The notes beneath the pieces were generated by a model that had not been told where the DNA came from, did no database searches, and saw only the letters and a list, made by a program, of their open reading frames with translations. Shown piece by piece: positions 38,733 through 46,110 of a stretch of 64,000 bases of DNA (position 1 is the stretch's first letter; each line of letters starts with the position of its first letter). The translations under genes were made by a program, and so were the position numbers. This DNA comes from Marinitoga piezophila KA3 (GTDB taxonomy: Bacteria; Thermotogota; Thermotogae; Petrotogales; Petrotogaceae), in contig NC_016751.1 in NCBI RefSeq assembly GCF_000255135.1, positions 1,922,001 through 1,986,000 on the forward strand, given 5' to 3'.

Positions 38733-39051
38733 AATAAATCCTCCCTCTAATCTATTCAAAAACTAAGTATATCATAAATCTTTTAAAGTTTATGAAATTC
38801 TTTTTATTTTTTATATTACTTTTTTGCTGCTTTGTTTAGAATAAATAGATTTCCTTTGAAGTTTGTATATACATAAAACATATATATAAAGAATATTATG
38901 TGTTTTTTTTGGATAAAAAGGTTCGCTATGTTAATAAAATATTTTGATTGTTAATAAAATAAATGAAATTTTTTTCATACTTGACAGTTATATTAAAGTG
39001 TGGTAAAATATAACCAAGATTTTACATTTGTAATATTAAGGGAGGGATTCT
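38733..39051. other. Divergent intergenic region radical SAM gene / livK
   Basis: About 320 bases, AT-rich. It holds the livK promoter at 38981-39009; the rest includes a stretch of A/T runs with no gene, tRNA or hairpin that I can support. Confidence 0.5.
38981..39009 (+). promoter_or_regulatory. Near-consensus promoter of the liv operon
   Basis: TTGACA (38981-38986), a 17-base spacer ending TGG, and TAAAAT (39004-39009). It combines a perfect -35 with an extended -10 (TGGTAAAAT), the best sigma-A promoter in the window. Confidence 0.85.
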
Positions 39052-40158
39052 ATGAAGAAGTTTTTATTGACGATGGTTTTAGTTTTAAGTCTCGTTGTAT
39101 TTGCAAACATTAAAATTGGTGTTGTTTTACCAATGACCGGTGGTATTGCAGCATTTGGTGAAATGAGCTGGCAGGGAATTGAATTAGCACATGAAATGTA
39201 TCCAGAAGTATTGGGTCAGAAAATTGATTTAGTACTTGTTGATAACAGATCCGAAAAAACAGAAGCTGCAAATGCTGTAAGTAGGGTAATTGACAAAGAC
39301 AAGGTTGTAGCAATTATTGGTGAAGTTGCAAGTGCTCATTCATTAGCAGGTGGTGCAGTTGCCGAAAGAAAACATATTCCTATGTTAACTTCTTCATCAA
39401 CAAATCCATTAGTTACAACAGGTAAAAAATATGTTTCACGTGTATGTTTTATCGACCCATATCAAGGTGCTGCAGCAGCAATATTCGCATTTGATAATTT
39501 AAAAGCAAAGAAAGCAGCAGTATTTATTGATGTTGAACAGGATTACAGTGTTGGTTTAGCTAATTTCTTCAAAAAGAAATTTAAAGAACTTGGCGGAAAT
39601 TACTTTATTGAATTCTTTAAAACAGGTGACCAGGAATTTAGTGCTCAATTAACAGATGCATTAAATAAAAATCCAGATGTATTATATATCACAGGATATT
39701 ATCCAGAAATTTCATTATTTGCAAGACAGGCAAGAATGTTAGGATACAATGGTCCAATACTTGCTGGTGACGGTGCAGAAGCAGAAGAATTAATAAAAAT
39801 CGGTGGAGATGCAGTAGAAGGATTATATTACACAACACATTTCCATCCAGATGGTGCAGCAACAGAAATGACAAAGGTATTTGTTGAAAAGTTTATAGAA
39901 AAATTTGGAACAAAACCAGGTGCTATGCATGCTTTGGGATTTGATGCATACTTAGTTATGAGAAAAGCTATTGAGATGGCCGGGAAAGCAGATCCAAAAG
40001 CTATTGCTAAAGCAATTAGAGAAGTTAAAAACTTCCCTGGTGCAACAGGTATGATTACTATTAACAAAAATGGTGATGCTGAAAAATCAGTTGTAGTTGA
40101 TATGGTTAAAAATGGAGAATTTACATATGTAACTACAGTAAATCCTGCTGAAAAATAA
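39052..40158 (+). CDS. livK: Branched-chain amino acid ABC transporter, substrate-binding protein
   Basis: The 368-residue periplasmic-binding protein (type I fold) begins with a signal peptide (about 1-19, MKKFLLTMVLVLSLVVFA) that has no lipobox cysteine. The mature part starts NIKIGVVLPMTGG and contains TSSSTNPLVT and GFDAYLVMRKAIEMA, typical of LivJ/LivK and related amide- or amino-acid binders. It is followed by a terminator before livH, which would favour excess binding protein over membrane parts. The actual ligand cannot be read by eye. Confidence 0.94.
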   Translation: MKKFLLTMVLVLSLVVFANIKIGVVLPMTGGIAAFGEMSWQGIELAHEMYPEVLGQKIDLVLVDNRSEKTEAANAVSRVIDKDKVVAIIGEVASAHSLAGGAVAERKHIPMLTSSSTNPLVTTGKKYVSRVCFIDPYQGAAAAIFAFDNLKAKKAAVFIDVEQDYSVGLANFFKKKFKELGGNYFIEFFKTGDQEFSAQLTDALNKNPDVLYITGYYPEISLFARQARMLGYNGPILAGDGAEAEELIKIGGDAVEGLYYTTHFHPDGAATEMTKVFVEKFIEKFGTKPGAMHALGFDAYLVMRKAIEMAGKADPKAIAKAIREVKNFPGATGMITINKNGDAEKSVVVDMVKNGEFTYVTTVNPAEK

Positions 40159-40172
40159 TTTTAGCTTTAATT

Positions 40173-40195
40173 CCCCGGTCACTCCGGGGTTTTTT
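40173..40195 (+). terminator. Intra-operon terminator between livK and livH
   Basis: CCCCGG / CCGGGG with a 5-base loop followed by six T. Read-through would be needed for livHMGF. Confidence 0.85.
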
Positions 40196-40219
40196 ATTGA
40201 TTGAAATGGAGGTGTTTTT

Positions 40220-41128
40220 GTGAGTGGTTCAATTTTTCTTCAAAATTTATTTAATGGCTTAATGTTTGGAGGATTATATGCATTATTAGCCGTTGGATAT
40301 ACAATGGTCTATGGGATTTTAAGACTTATAAATTTTGCCCATGGTGACATTATGATGATGGGTGTTTATTTTGCGTTTTATGCATCATTGGTAGGTTCTC
40401 CCCTATGGCTCTCCGTAATTATTGGTGTTTTAGGAGCTGCATTTCTTGGTTTCCTTATAGATAGAATTGCATATAAACCTTTGAGAAACGCTCCTAGAAT
40501 TTCCGCGTTAATCACAGCAATTGGTATGAGTTTCTTTTTAGAAAGTATAGCTGTTGTTGTTTTTGGTGCAGTTCCAAAATCATTTACAGCAGTTTTTAAT
40601 GAAAATAACAAATGGATATTAAATAAAACATTTACAATTGGAGGGGCAAGAATACCAGTTTTAACCTTTATGGTTTTCATAATAACAGCTGTATTGTTCT
40701 TAATCCTTTTCTGGATAGTATATAAAACAAAAATTGGTATGGCTATGAGGGCAATTTCCTCAGATATACCTACAACATCATTAATGGGTATTAATGTGGA
40801 TATGGTAATTGGTTTTACATTTGCATTGGGTTCAGCAATGGCAGCAGCTGGAGGTATTATGTGGGCTATGAGATATCCTAACGTATTTCCATATATGGGA
40901 TTTATGCCCGGTCTTAAAGCATTTATTGCAGCTGTTCTTGGTGGAATAGGTTCTATTCCTGGTGCTGTTGTTGGTGGATTTTTATTAGGAATTATGGAAA
41001 TATTCCTTGTTGCATTAATGCCATCTGCAGCAGGTTACAGGGACGCCTTTGCTTTTATTATCCTTATTATCATTCTTTTAATAAAACCCGATGGATTATT
41101 GGGTAAAAAATCTGTGGTAAAGGTGTGA
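40220..41128 (+). CDS. livH: Branched-chain amino acid ABC transporter permease LivH
   Basis: The 302-residue inner-membrane permease has about eight hydrophobic segments. Family motifs include NGLMFGGLYALLAVGYTMVY, split near the N-terminus, LINFAHGDIMMMG and the ABC-interacting loop LMGINVDMVI, followed by KAFIAAVLGGIGSIPGA. The start is GTG preceded by ggaggtg. It overlaps nothing, but livM follows after four bases. Confidence 0.95.
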   Translation: MSGSIFLQNLFNGLMFGGLYALLAVGYTMVYGILRLINFAHGDIMMMGVYFAFYASLVGSPLWLSVIIGVLGAAFLGFLIDRIAYKPLRNAPRISALITAIGMSFFLESIAVVVFGAVPKSFTAVFNENNKWILNKTFTIGGARIPVLTFMVFIITAVLFLILFWIVYKTKIGMAMRAISSDIPTTSLMGINVDMVIGFTFALGSAMAAAGGIMWAMRYPNVFPYMGFMPGLKAFIAAVLGGIGSIPGAVVGGFLLGIMEIFLVALMPSAAGYRDAFAFIILIIILLIKPDGLLGKKSVVKV

Positions 41129-41132
41129 TAGC

Positions 41133-42224
41133 ATGAGTATGAAAAAATTAAACTGGATATTAAATATAATAGCTATTGTTATATTTACGCTTTTTTTATC
41201 TTATGCCAATAATAGCTTTGATGATTACACATTAAGAATTATTACTTTAATACCTATTTATGCAATAATGGCAGTTAGTTTGAATTTAATAAATGGTATT
41301 ACAGGTATATTCTCATTGGGACATGCTGGATTTGTGTTATTAGGTGCTTATACATCAGCATTATTAACCCTTGAACCAATGCAAAAGGAAATGTCTTATA
41401 TAATTATGCCAATTCAGCCATGGTTATTAAATCTTCATTCAGGATTTTTGGTAGCAACAATTGCTGGAGGAGTAATTGCAGCTGTATTTGCATTTCTAAT
41501 TGGATGGCCTACTTTGAAATTATCAGGTGATTACCTTGCAATTGCAAGTTTGGGTTTTGCTGAAATAGCAAGGGTTGCAGCAAATAATATGATTAGCGTT
41601 ACCAATGGTCCTCTTGGATTAAAAGGACTTCCTAATTACACAAATGTATATTGGGCATGGGGTTGGTTATTGGTTACATTAATCGCTATTATCAGTCTTG
41701 TTAAGAGTTCATATGGAAGGGCTTTGATTGCTATAAGAGAAGACTCAATAGCTGCAGAATCAATGGGTATAAATGTATTTAAACATGAGTTATTGGCCTT
41801 TGTTTTTGGTGCATTCTTTGCAGGTATTTCAGGAGCATTATATGCTCATTGGCTTACAACAATTGATCCAAGGATTACAACATTTGGTCCGTTATTGACA
41901 TTCTATGTATTAATAATGGTTGTTCTTGGAGGTTTAGGAAGTATTACAGGTTCTGTTATAGGTGCAGGAGTATTTGCTCTTATGTTTGAATATTTAAGAG
42001 CTTTAGAAGAACCATTTGATATTTTTGGTATGCATGTTCCAGGTATTCCCGGAATGAGAATGCTTGTTATTTCTGCAATATTTATCTTCCTGATGATATT
42101 CTGGCAGAAGGGTATTATGGGAAGAAGCGAACTTACATGGGAGAGAATATTAAAATTCTTGAAAATAGAAGTGAAAAAACCTTCCTTAGCAGAGGTTTAT
42201 TTAGGTAAAGAAGGTGATGAATGA
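41133..42224 (+). CDS. livM: Branched-chain amino acid ABC transporter permease LivM
   Basis: The second permease, 363 residues, with the LivM motifs LNLINGITGIFSLGHAGF and ESMGINVFKHELLAF for contact with the ATPases, and VVLGGLGSITGSVIGA near the end. A longer cytoplasmic tail (about 325-363) follows the last membrane helix. Its TGA overlaps the livG start (ATGATG). Confidence 0.95.
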   Translation: MSMKKLNWILNIIAIVIFTLFLSYANNSFDDYTLRIITLIPIYAIMAVSLNLINGITGIFSLGHAGFVLLGAYTSALLTLEPMQKEMSYIIMPIQPWLLNLHSGFLVATIAGGVIAAVFAFLIGWPTLKLSGDYLAIASLGFAEIARVAANNMISVTNGPLGLKGLPNYTNVYWAWGWLLVTLIAIISLVKSSYGRALIAIREDSIAAESMGINVFKHELLAFVFGAFFAGISGALYAHWLTTIDPRITTFGPLLTFYVLIMVVLGGLGSITGSVIGAGVFALMFEYLRALEEPFDIFGMHVPGIPGMRMLVISAIFIFLMIFWQKGIMGRSELTWERILKFLKIEVKKPSLAEVYLGKEGDE

Positions 42225-43066
42225 TGAAAAAAATTCTTGAAATGAATCACATAACAATGCAATTTGGAGGGCTTATAGCAGTTAACGATTTTCATAATCA
42301 ATTATATGAAGGAGAATTATTGGGCTTAATAGGTCCTAATGGAGCCGGTAAGACAACAGCATTTAATGTTATTACAGGTATCTATATCCCTACAAAAGGC
42401 AAGGTAATTTTTGATGGTATTGATATCACGCCATTTAGACCACATGAAATTACGCATCTTGGAATTGCCAGGACATTTCAGAACATTAGATTATTTCAGG
42501 ATATGACAGTTTTAGAAAATGTTATAGTTGCTCAACATCATATGCTTTCAAATAGCGATGTGGATAAAATAATGAAAAAGCATGGTAAAAAGCCAAAGGG
42601 TAGTTCGCCAATGTGGTTTATAAAGGCTCTTACAAAAATTGGATATTTAAGTAAAGAAAAAGAAATGATAAAAGAAGGATTGTTATTATTAGAAAAGGTT
42701 GGATTATTACATCTTGCAGAGGAAAAAGCATCAGCATTACCTTATGGGTTACAGAGAAAATTAGAAATTGCACGTGCTCTGGCAACGCATCCAAAAGTAT
42801 TGTTATTGGATGAACCAGCAGCAGGTATGAATCCACAGGAATCTGAAGAATTAATGCATTTTATTAGAAAAATAAGAGATGAGTTTAATCTTTCCATACT
42901 TTTAATAGAACACGATATGAAGGTTGTTATGGGAGTGTGTGAAAGAATACTTGTTCTCGATTATGGTGCAATAATTGCTGAAGGTAAGCCTGAAGAGATT
43001 CAAAAGAATCCAAGGGTTATTGAGGCATACCTTGGAGAGGAGTGGAAGAATGCAAAAGCAGAATAA
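42221..43066 (+). CDS. livG: Branched-chain amino acid ABC transporter ATP-binding protein LivG
   Basis: The 281-residue ATPase has Walker A GPNGAGKTT, the Q-loop segment FQNIRLFQDMTVLENV typical of LivG, a signature LPYGLQRKLEIARAL and Walker B VLLLDEPAAGMNP. An insert near residues 105-145 carries extra lysines. It overlaps livF by 17 bases. Confidence 0.95.
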   Translation: MMKKILEMNHITMQFGGLIAVNDFHNQLYEGELLGLIGPNGAGKTTAFNVITGIYIPTKGKVIFDGIDITPFRPHEITHLGIARTFQNIRLFQDMTVLENVIVAQHHMLSNSDVDKIMKKHGKKPKGSSPMWFIKALTKIGYLSKEKEMIKEGLLLLEKVGLLHLAEEKASALPYGLQRKLEIARALATHPKVLLLDEPAAGMNPQESEELMHFIRKIRDEFNLSILLIEHDMKVVMGVCERILVLDYGAIIAEGKPEEIQKNPRVIEAYLGEEWKNAKAE

Positions 43067-43784
43067 TAATGAAATAGTACTTGAAATTAAAGATTTAAAC
43101 ATATATTATGGAGCTATACATGCTGTAAAAGGAATTAACATAAAGGTTCCAAAAGGGAAGATTATAACCCTTATTGGTGCCAATGGTGCCGGAAAAACCT
43201 CAACCCTTTCAGCTATTGCCGGGCTTGTAAAACCAAAAAGCGGTGAAATACTCTATAAGGGAAATAATATTGCAGGAAAAAGTTCACATGAAATTACAAG
43301 AATGGGTATAGCTCTTGTTCCAGAAGGACGTAGAATATTCCCGAATTTAACAGTATATGAAAATCTTATGATGGGTGCATATAATAGAAAAGATAAAGAA
43401 GGTATAGAAAGAGACTTAGAATGGGTATATAATTTATTCCCGCGATTAAAGGAACGTTTAAAACAATTAGGAGGAACATTATCAGGTGGAGAACAGCAAA
43501 TGCTTGCTATTAGTAGAGCAATTATGAGTAAACCTGAAATTATAATGATGGATGAACCATCGTTAGGATTAGCACCTGTACTTGTTTCTGAAGTGTTTGA
43601 TATTATAAAGGTTATAAATGAAAATGGAGGAACTATCTTATTAATTGAGCAAAATGCTGCTCAGGCATTAAGAGTATCCCATTATGGGTATGTGCTTGAA
43701 ACAGGAAATATTATACTTGAAAATGATTCAGATTTATTATTGAAGGATGAAAGTGTACAAAAAGCCTATCTTGGAATGGCCTGA
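43050..43784 (+). CDS. livF: Branched-chain amino acid ABC transporter ATP-binding protein LivF
   Basis: The second ATPase, 244 residues from the ATG at 43050, chosen because ggagaggag is correctly spaced upstream; an earlier in-frame start at 42975 would add a non-homologous extension inside livG. Motifs: GANGAGKTS, VPEGRRIFPNLTVYENL, LSGGEQQMLAISRA and IMMDEPSLGLAP. Complete for the family. Confidence 0.95.
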   Translation: MQKQNNNEIVLEIKDLNIYYGAIHAVKGINIKVPKGKIITLIGANGAGKTSTLSAIAGLVKPKSGEILYKGNNIAGKSSHEITRMGIALVPEGRRIFPNLTVYENLMMGAYNRKDKEGIERDLEWVYNLFPRLKERLKQLGGTLSGGEQQMLAISRAIMSKPEIIMMDEPSLGLAPVLVSEVFDIIKVINENGGTILLIEQNAAQALRVSHYGYVLETGNIILENDSDLLLKDESVQKAYLGMA

Positions 43785-43832
43785 CAACTATTGATACGCC
43801 GTCATAGTTGCACCTCATAATGCTTAAAAATC

Positions 43833-43860
43833 AAAGGCTCCCCTTACGGGAGCCTTTGTG
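43833..43860. terminator. Convergent terminator between livF and queT
   Basis: AAAGGCTCCC / GGGAGCCTTT, 10-bp stem with a 5-base loop. The T-rich tract is better on the minus strand, so it mainly ends queT. Confidence 0.8.
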
Positions 43861-43862
43861 CA

Positions 43863-44336
43863 TTATTCTGTAGCTTTATTAAAGTTTAATATTCCTCTTT
43901 TTTCTAAGAGAATTAAAAGAGGTAATCCAAGTGCATAACATGCTATTGCTTCTCCAATACCAATCCATAATACAGTTGACCAATATGGAACATGTGCAAG
44001 AGGAGCAACATAAGCAGAAACACCAAATGCATTAACAATTACAGGTGGCAATGGTGCAAGATATTTATTTGGCATTTTATAGGTTAAATATGCGGCTACT
44101 AAAGTCAAAGCGCTGCCAAGAAAGATATCAATTGCGCCAAATCCACCAAAAATATTAGCTAACATAGCTCCAATATACAATGCAGGAATAAAAATAGGAT
44201 TTAAAAAAGGTAAAACGGTTAAAGCTTCTGAAATCCTTACCTGCATAGGACCGTAACTAATAGGTTGTAATACCACAGTTAATGCGACATATAATGCCGC
44301 AACTACACCTGCCAATACCATGTTTTTAGTTTTCAA
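43863..44336 (-). CDS. queT: QueT-type ECF transporter S-component (queuosine precursor uptake)
   Basis: A 157-residue integral membrane protein with about five or six helices. The QueT signature PMQVRISEALTVLPF (about 28-42) is present. In this family it serves as the substrate-binding subunit of an energy-coupling-factor transporter for a queuosine precursor. The start is set at TTG 44336, spaced from the aaggaggtg sequence; the GTG at 44345 lies inside that site. A class I preQ1 riboswitch overlaps the ribosome-binding site, which independently supports the substrate. No ECF ATPases are nearby. Confidence 0.93.
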   Translation of the reverse strand: MKTKNMVLAGVVAALYVALTVVLQPISYGPMQVRISEALTVLPFLNPIFIPALYIGAMLANIFGGFGAIDIFLGSALTLVAAYLTYKMPNKYLAPLPPVIVNAFGVSAYVAPLAHVPYWSTVLWIGIGEAIACYALGLPLLILLEKRGILNFNKATE

Positions 44337-44345
44337 AGAAAACAC

Positions 44346-44380
44346 CTCCTTGTTTTGTTAAGGCGGGTGCCGCGACCGCC
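44346..44380 (-). promoter_or_regulatory. preQ1-I riboswitch controlling queT translation
   Basis: On the minus strand the RNA folds as GGCGG-(loop TCGCGGCAC)-CCGCC followed by TTAACAAAACAAGGAGG. This reproduces the class I (Tte-type) preQ1 aptamer: a 5-bp P1, a C-containing binding loop, and an A-rich tail ending in the ribosome-binding sequence that folds back to form the pseudoknot. Ligand binding would hide the AAGGAGG and shut off queT. The match to the known aptamer is from memory of that RNA and is close along its full length. Confidence 0.9.
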
Positions 44381-44428
44381 ATGAATAGCAAAGAATTTTA
44401 ACATATTATTTTTAAAAAAATATTTCTT

Positions 44429-44623
44429 TTAAAAGAAAATAGCAACAATTATAAACAATACAATAGCTATGACAAGTGAGATGAAAGCGTGTTTATCATT
44501 TTTTTGTATAACAGATTCTTTTTTTAAGTAACCTTTTCTTAATTCCTTAGCAGAACTATTAAATAAATACATAGAGTTAATTATTAAAATTACACCAGCG
44601 TAGAATAATATATTGGCAATCAT
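44429..44623 (-). CDS. Small two-helix membrane protein, unknown
   Basis: A 64-residue protein with two hydrophobic helices (about 1-20 and 47-64) joined by a lysine-rich loop (KELRKGYLKKE). It has a good aaggagga ribosome-binding site nine bases before its ATG, which is why I accept it. Family not recognised. It is divergent from dnaB and 49 bases upstream of the riboswitch of queT. Confidence 0.65.
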   Translation of the reverse strand: MIANILFYAGVILIINSMYLFNSSAKELRKGYLKKESVIQKNDKHAFISLVIAIVLFIIVAIFF

Positions 44624-44637
44624 TCACTTATTCCTCC

Positions 44638-44666
44638 TTGTAAATTTTACAATTAAGTATTATAAT
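44638..44666 (+). promoter_or_regulatory. Promoter of dnaB
   Basis: TTGTAA (44638-44643), a 17-base spacer and a perfect TATAAT (44661-44666), 33 bases before the TTG start. Confidence 0.7.
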
Positions 44667-44698
44667 TATATCATGAGTTGTAAAAGGAGGTATTAACA

Positions 44699-46099
44699 TT
44701 GAATAAAGAATTAACTCCACCCCATAGTCAGGAAGCAGAAGAGGCGCTTTTAGGTAGTATTTTTCTTGACCCGCAAATATTACCGGATATTCTGGAAGAA
44801 ATACGTTCACATGATTTTTATAATCAACAACATCAAATTATATTTAAAATTATAGAGGATTTATTTGATAGAGGATTGCCTGTTGATGCAATTTCTGTTA
44901 TGGAAAGTTTAAGAAATGCAAATTTGCTTGAAAGAGCAGGTGGAGAAGATAAACTTATTTATCTGGCTGAAGTTGTTCCAACACCTGCAAATGCTTTATA
45001 TTATGCAAAAATCGTAAAGGATAAGTCATTATTAAGAAGCCTTATAACTGCAAGTTCAGAAATAGTTGAAGCAACAAAAACAATTGGTGAAGCGGAAGAA
45101 ATTCTTGATTTTGCAGAAAAAAAGATATTTGAAATAGCGGAATCACGAGCAACGAGAACATATGATTCAGTTCCGAACATAATTCACGATGTTTTTGAAA
45201 AACTTGATGAATTAAAAAAACGTGCTTCAGTTGAACCAAATGCTCTCGTTACAGGTCTACCTACAGGGTTCATTTCTTTAGATCGCCTTACCTCGGGATT
45301 TCATAAATCTGATTTAATCATTATCGCAGCTCGTCCATCAATGGGTAAAACAACATTTGCATTAAATGTGGCAAGTAATCTTGCAATAAAATATAAAATC
45401 CCAATAGCAATGTTTAACCTTGAAATGTCGAAAGAACAGCTTGTGCAAAGAATATTATGTGCTGAAGCACATGTGGATTTACAAAAAGTTAGAACAGGTA
45501 TGTTAAACAATGAAGATTGGAATAAATTGGTTAATGCCGCACATAAATTATCCCAATCAAAAATAGTGGTTGATGATGAGCCGGGGCTTGATCCAAGAAC
45601 ATTAAGAGCAAAAGCGAGGAGAATGAAAAGAGAATATGGAATAGAAGCAATCTTTATAGATTATCTTCAATTGATGTCATCTAAATCAAGAAGTGGTGAA
45701 AGCAGACAACAGGAAATTTCGGAAATTTCACGTTCATTGAAATTGCTGGCAAGAGAATTAAATGTAGTTATAGTTGCTCTTTCTCAGCTTTCAAGAGCAG
45801 TAGAGCAGAGAGAAGATAAAAGACCGCGTTTAAGTGATTTAAGGGAATCAGGGGCTATAGAGCAGGATGCCGATATGGTAATGTTTTTATACAGAGATGC
45901 ATATTATAAAAGGAAGAAGGATAATAAAAAAGAGAATCAGGATGATAATGGAGAAAATCTTATATTAAATCACCCACATGAGTCAGAGTTAATTATAGGA
46001 AAACAGAGAAATGGTCCAGTTGGGACAATAAAATTAATGTTCGATCCAAAAATAACATTATTTTATGAAAAAGATAATTTACATAACGAACCGTATTAG
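44699..46099 (+). CDS. dnaB: Replicative DNA helicase DnaB
   Basis: DnaB unwinds DNA ahead of the replisome as a hexamer. The 466 residues have the N-terminal helical domain (EAEEALLGSIFLDP near the start), a linker, and the RecA-like motor with Walker A ARPSMGKTTFALN (lysine 217), FNLEMSKEQLVQR, Walker B FIDYLQLM and ALSQLSRAVEQREDKRP. No intein interrupts it. The start is TTG with aaaaggagg upstream. A charged insert near 405-422 precedes the C-terminal KQRNGPVGTI. rnr follows after 11 bases. Confidence 0.97.
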   Translation: MNKELTPPHSQEAEEALLGSIFLDPQILPDILEEIRSHDFYNQQHQIIFKIIEDLFDRGLPVDAISVMESLRNANLLERAGGEDKLIYLAEVVPTPANALYYAKIVKDKSLLRSLITASSEIVEATKTIGEAEEILDFAEKKIFEIAESRATRTYDSVPNIIHDVFEKLDELKKRASVEPNALVTGLPTGFISLDRLTSGFHKSDLIIIAARPSMGKTTFALNVASNLAIKYKIPIAMFNLEMSKEQLVQRILCAEAHVDLQKVRTGMLNNEDWNKLVNAAHKLSQSKIVVDDEPGLDPRTLRAKARRMKREYGIEAIFIDYLQLMSSKSRSGESRQQEISEISRSLKLLARELNVVIVALSQLSRAVEQREDKRPRLSDLRESGAIEQDADMVMFLYRDAYYKRKKDNKKENQDDNGENLILNHPHESELIIGKQRNGPVGTIKLMFDPKITLFYEKDNLHNEPY

Positions 46100-46110
46100 G
46101 AGGAAGAAAA

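Noticed and set aside
43785-43812. CAACTAT...ATAGTTG inverted repeat after livF
   Set aside because: Short stem, long loop, no T-run; the stronger terminator 20 bases on explains the region.
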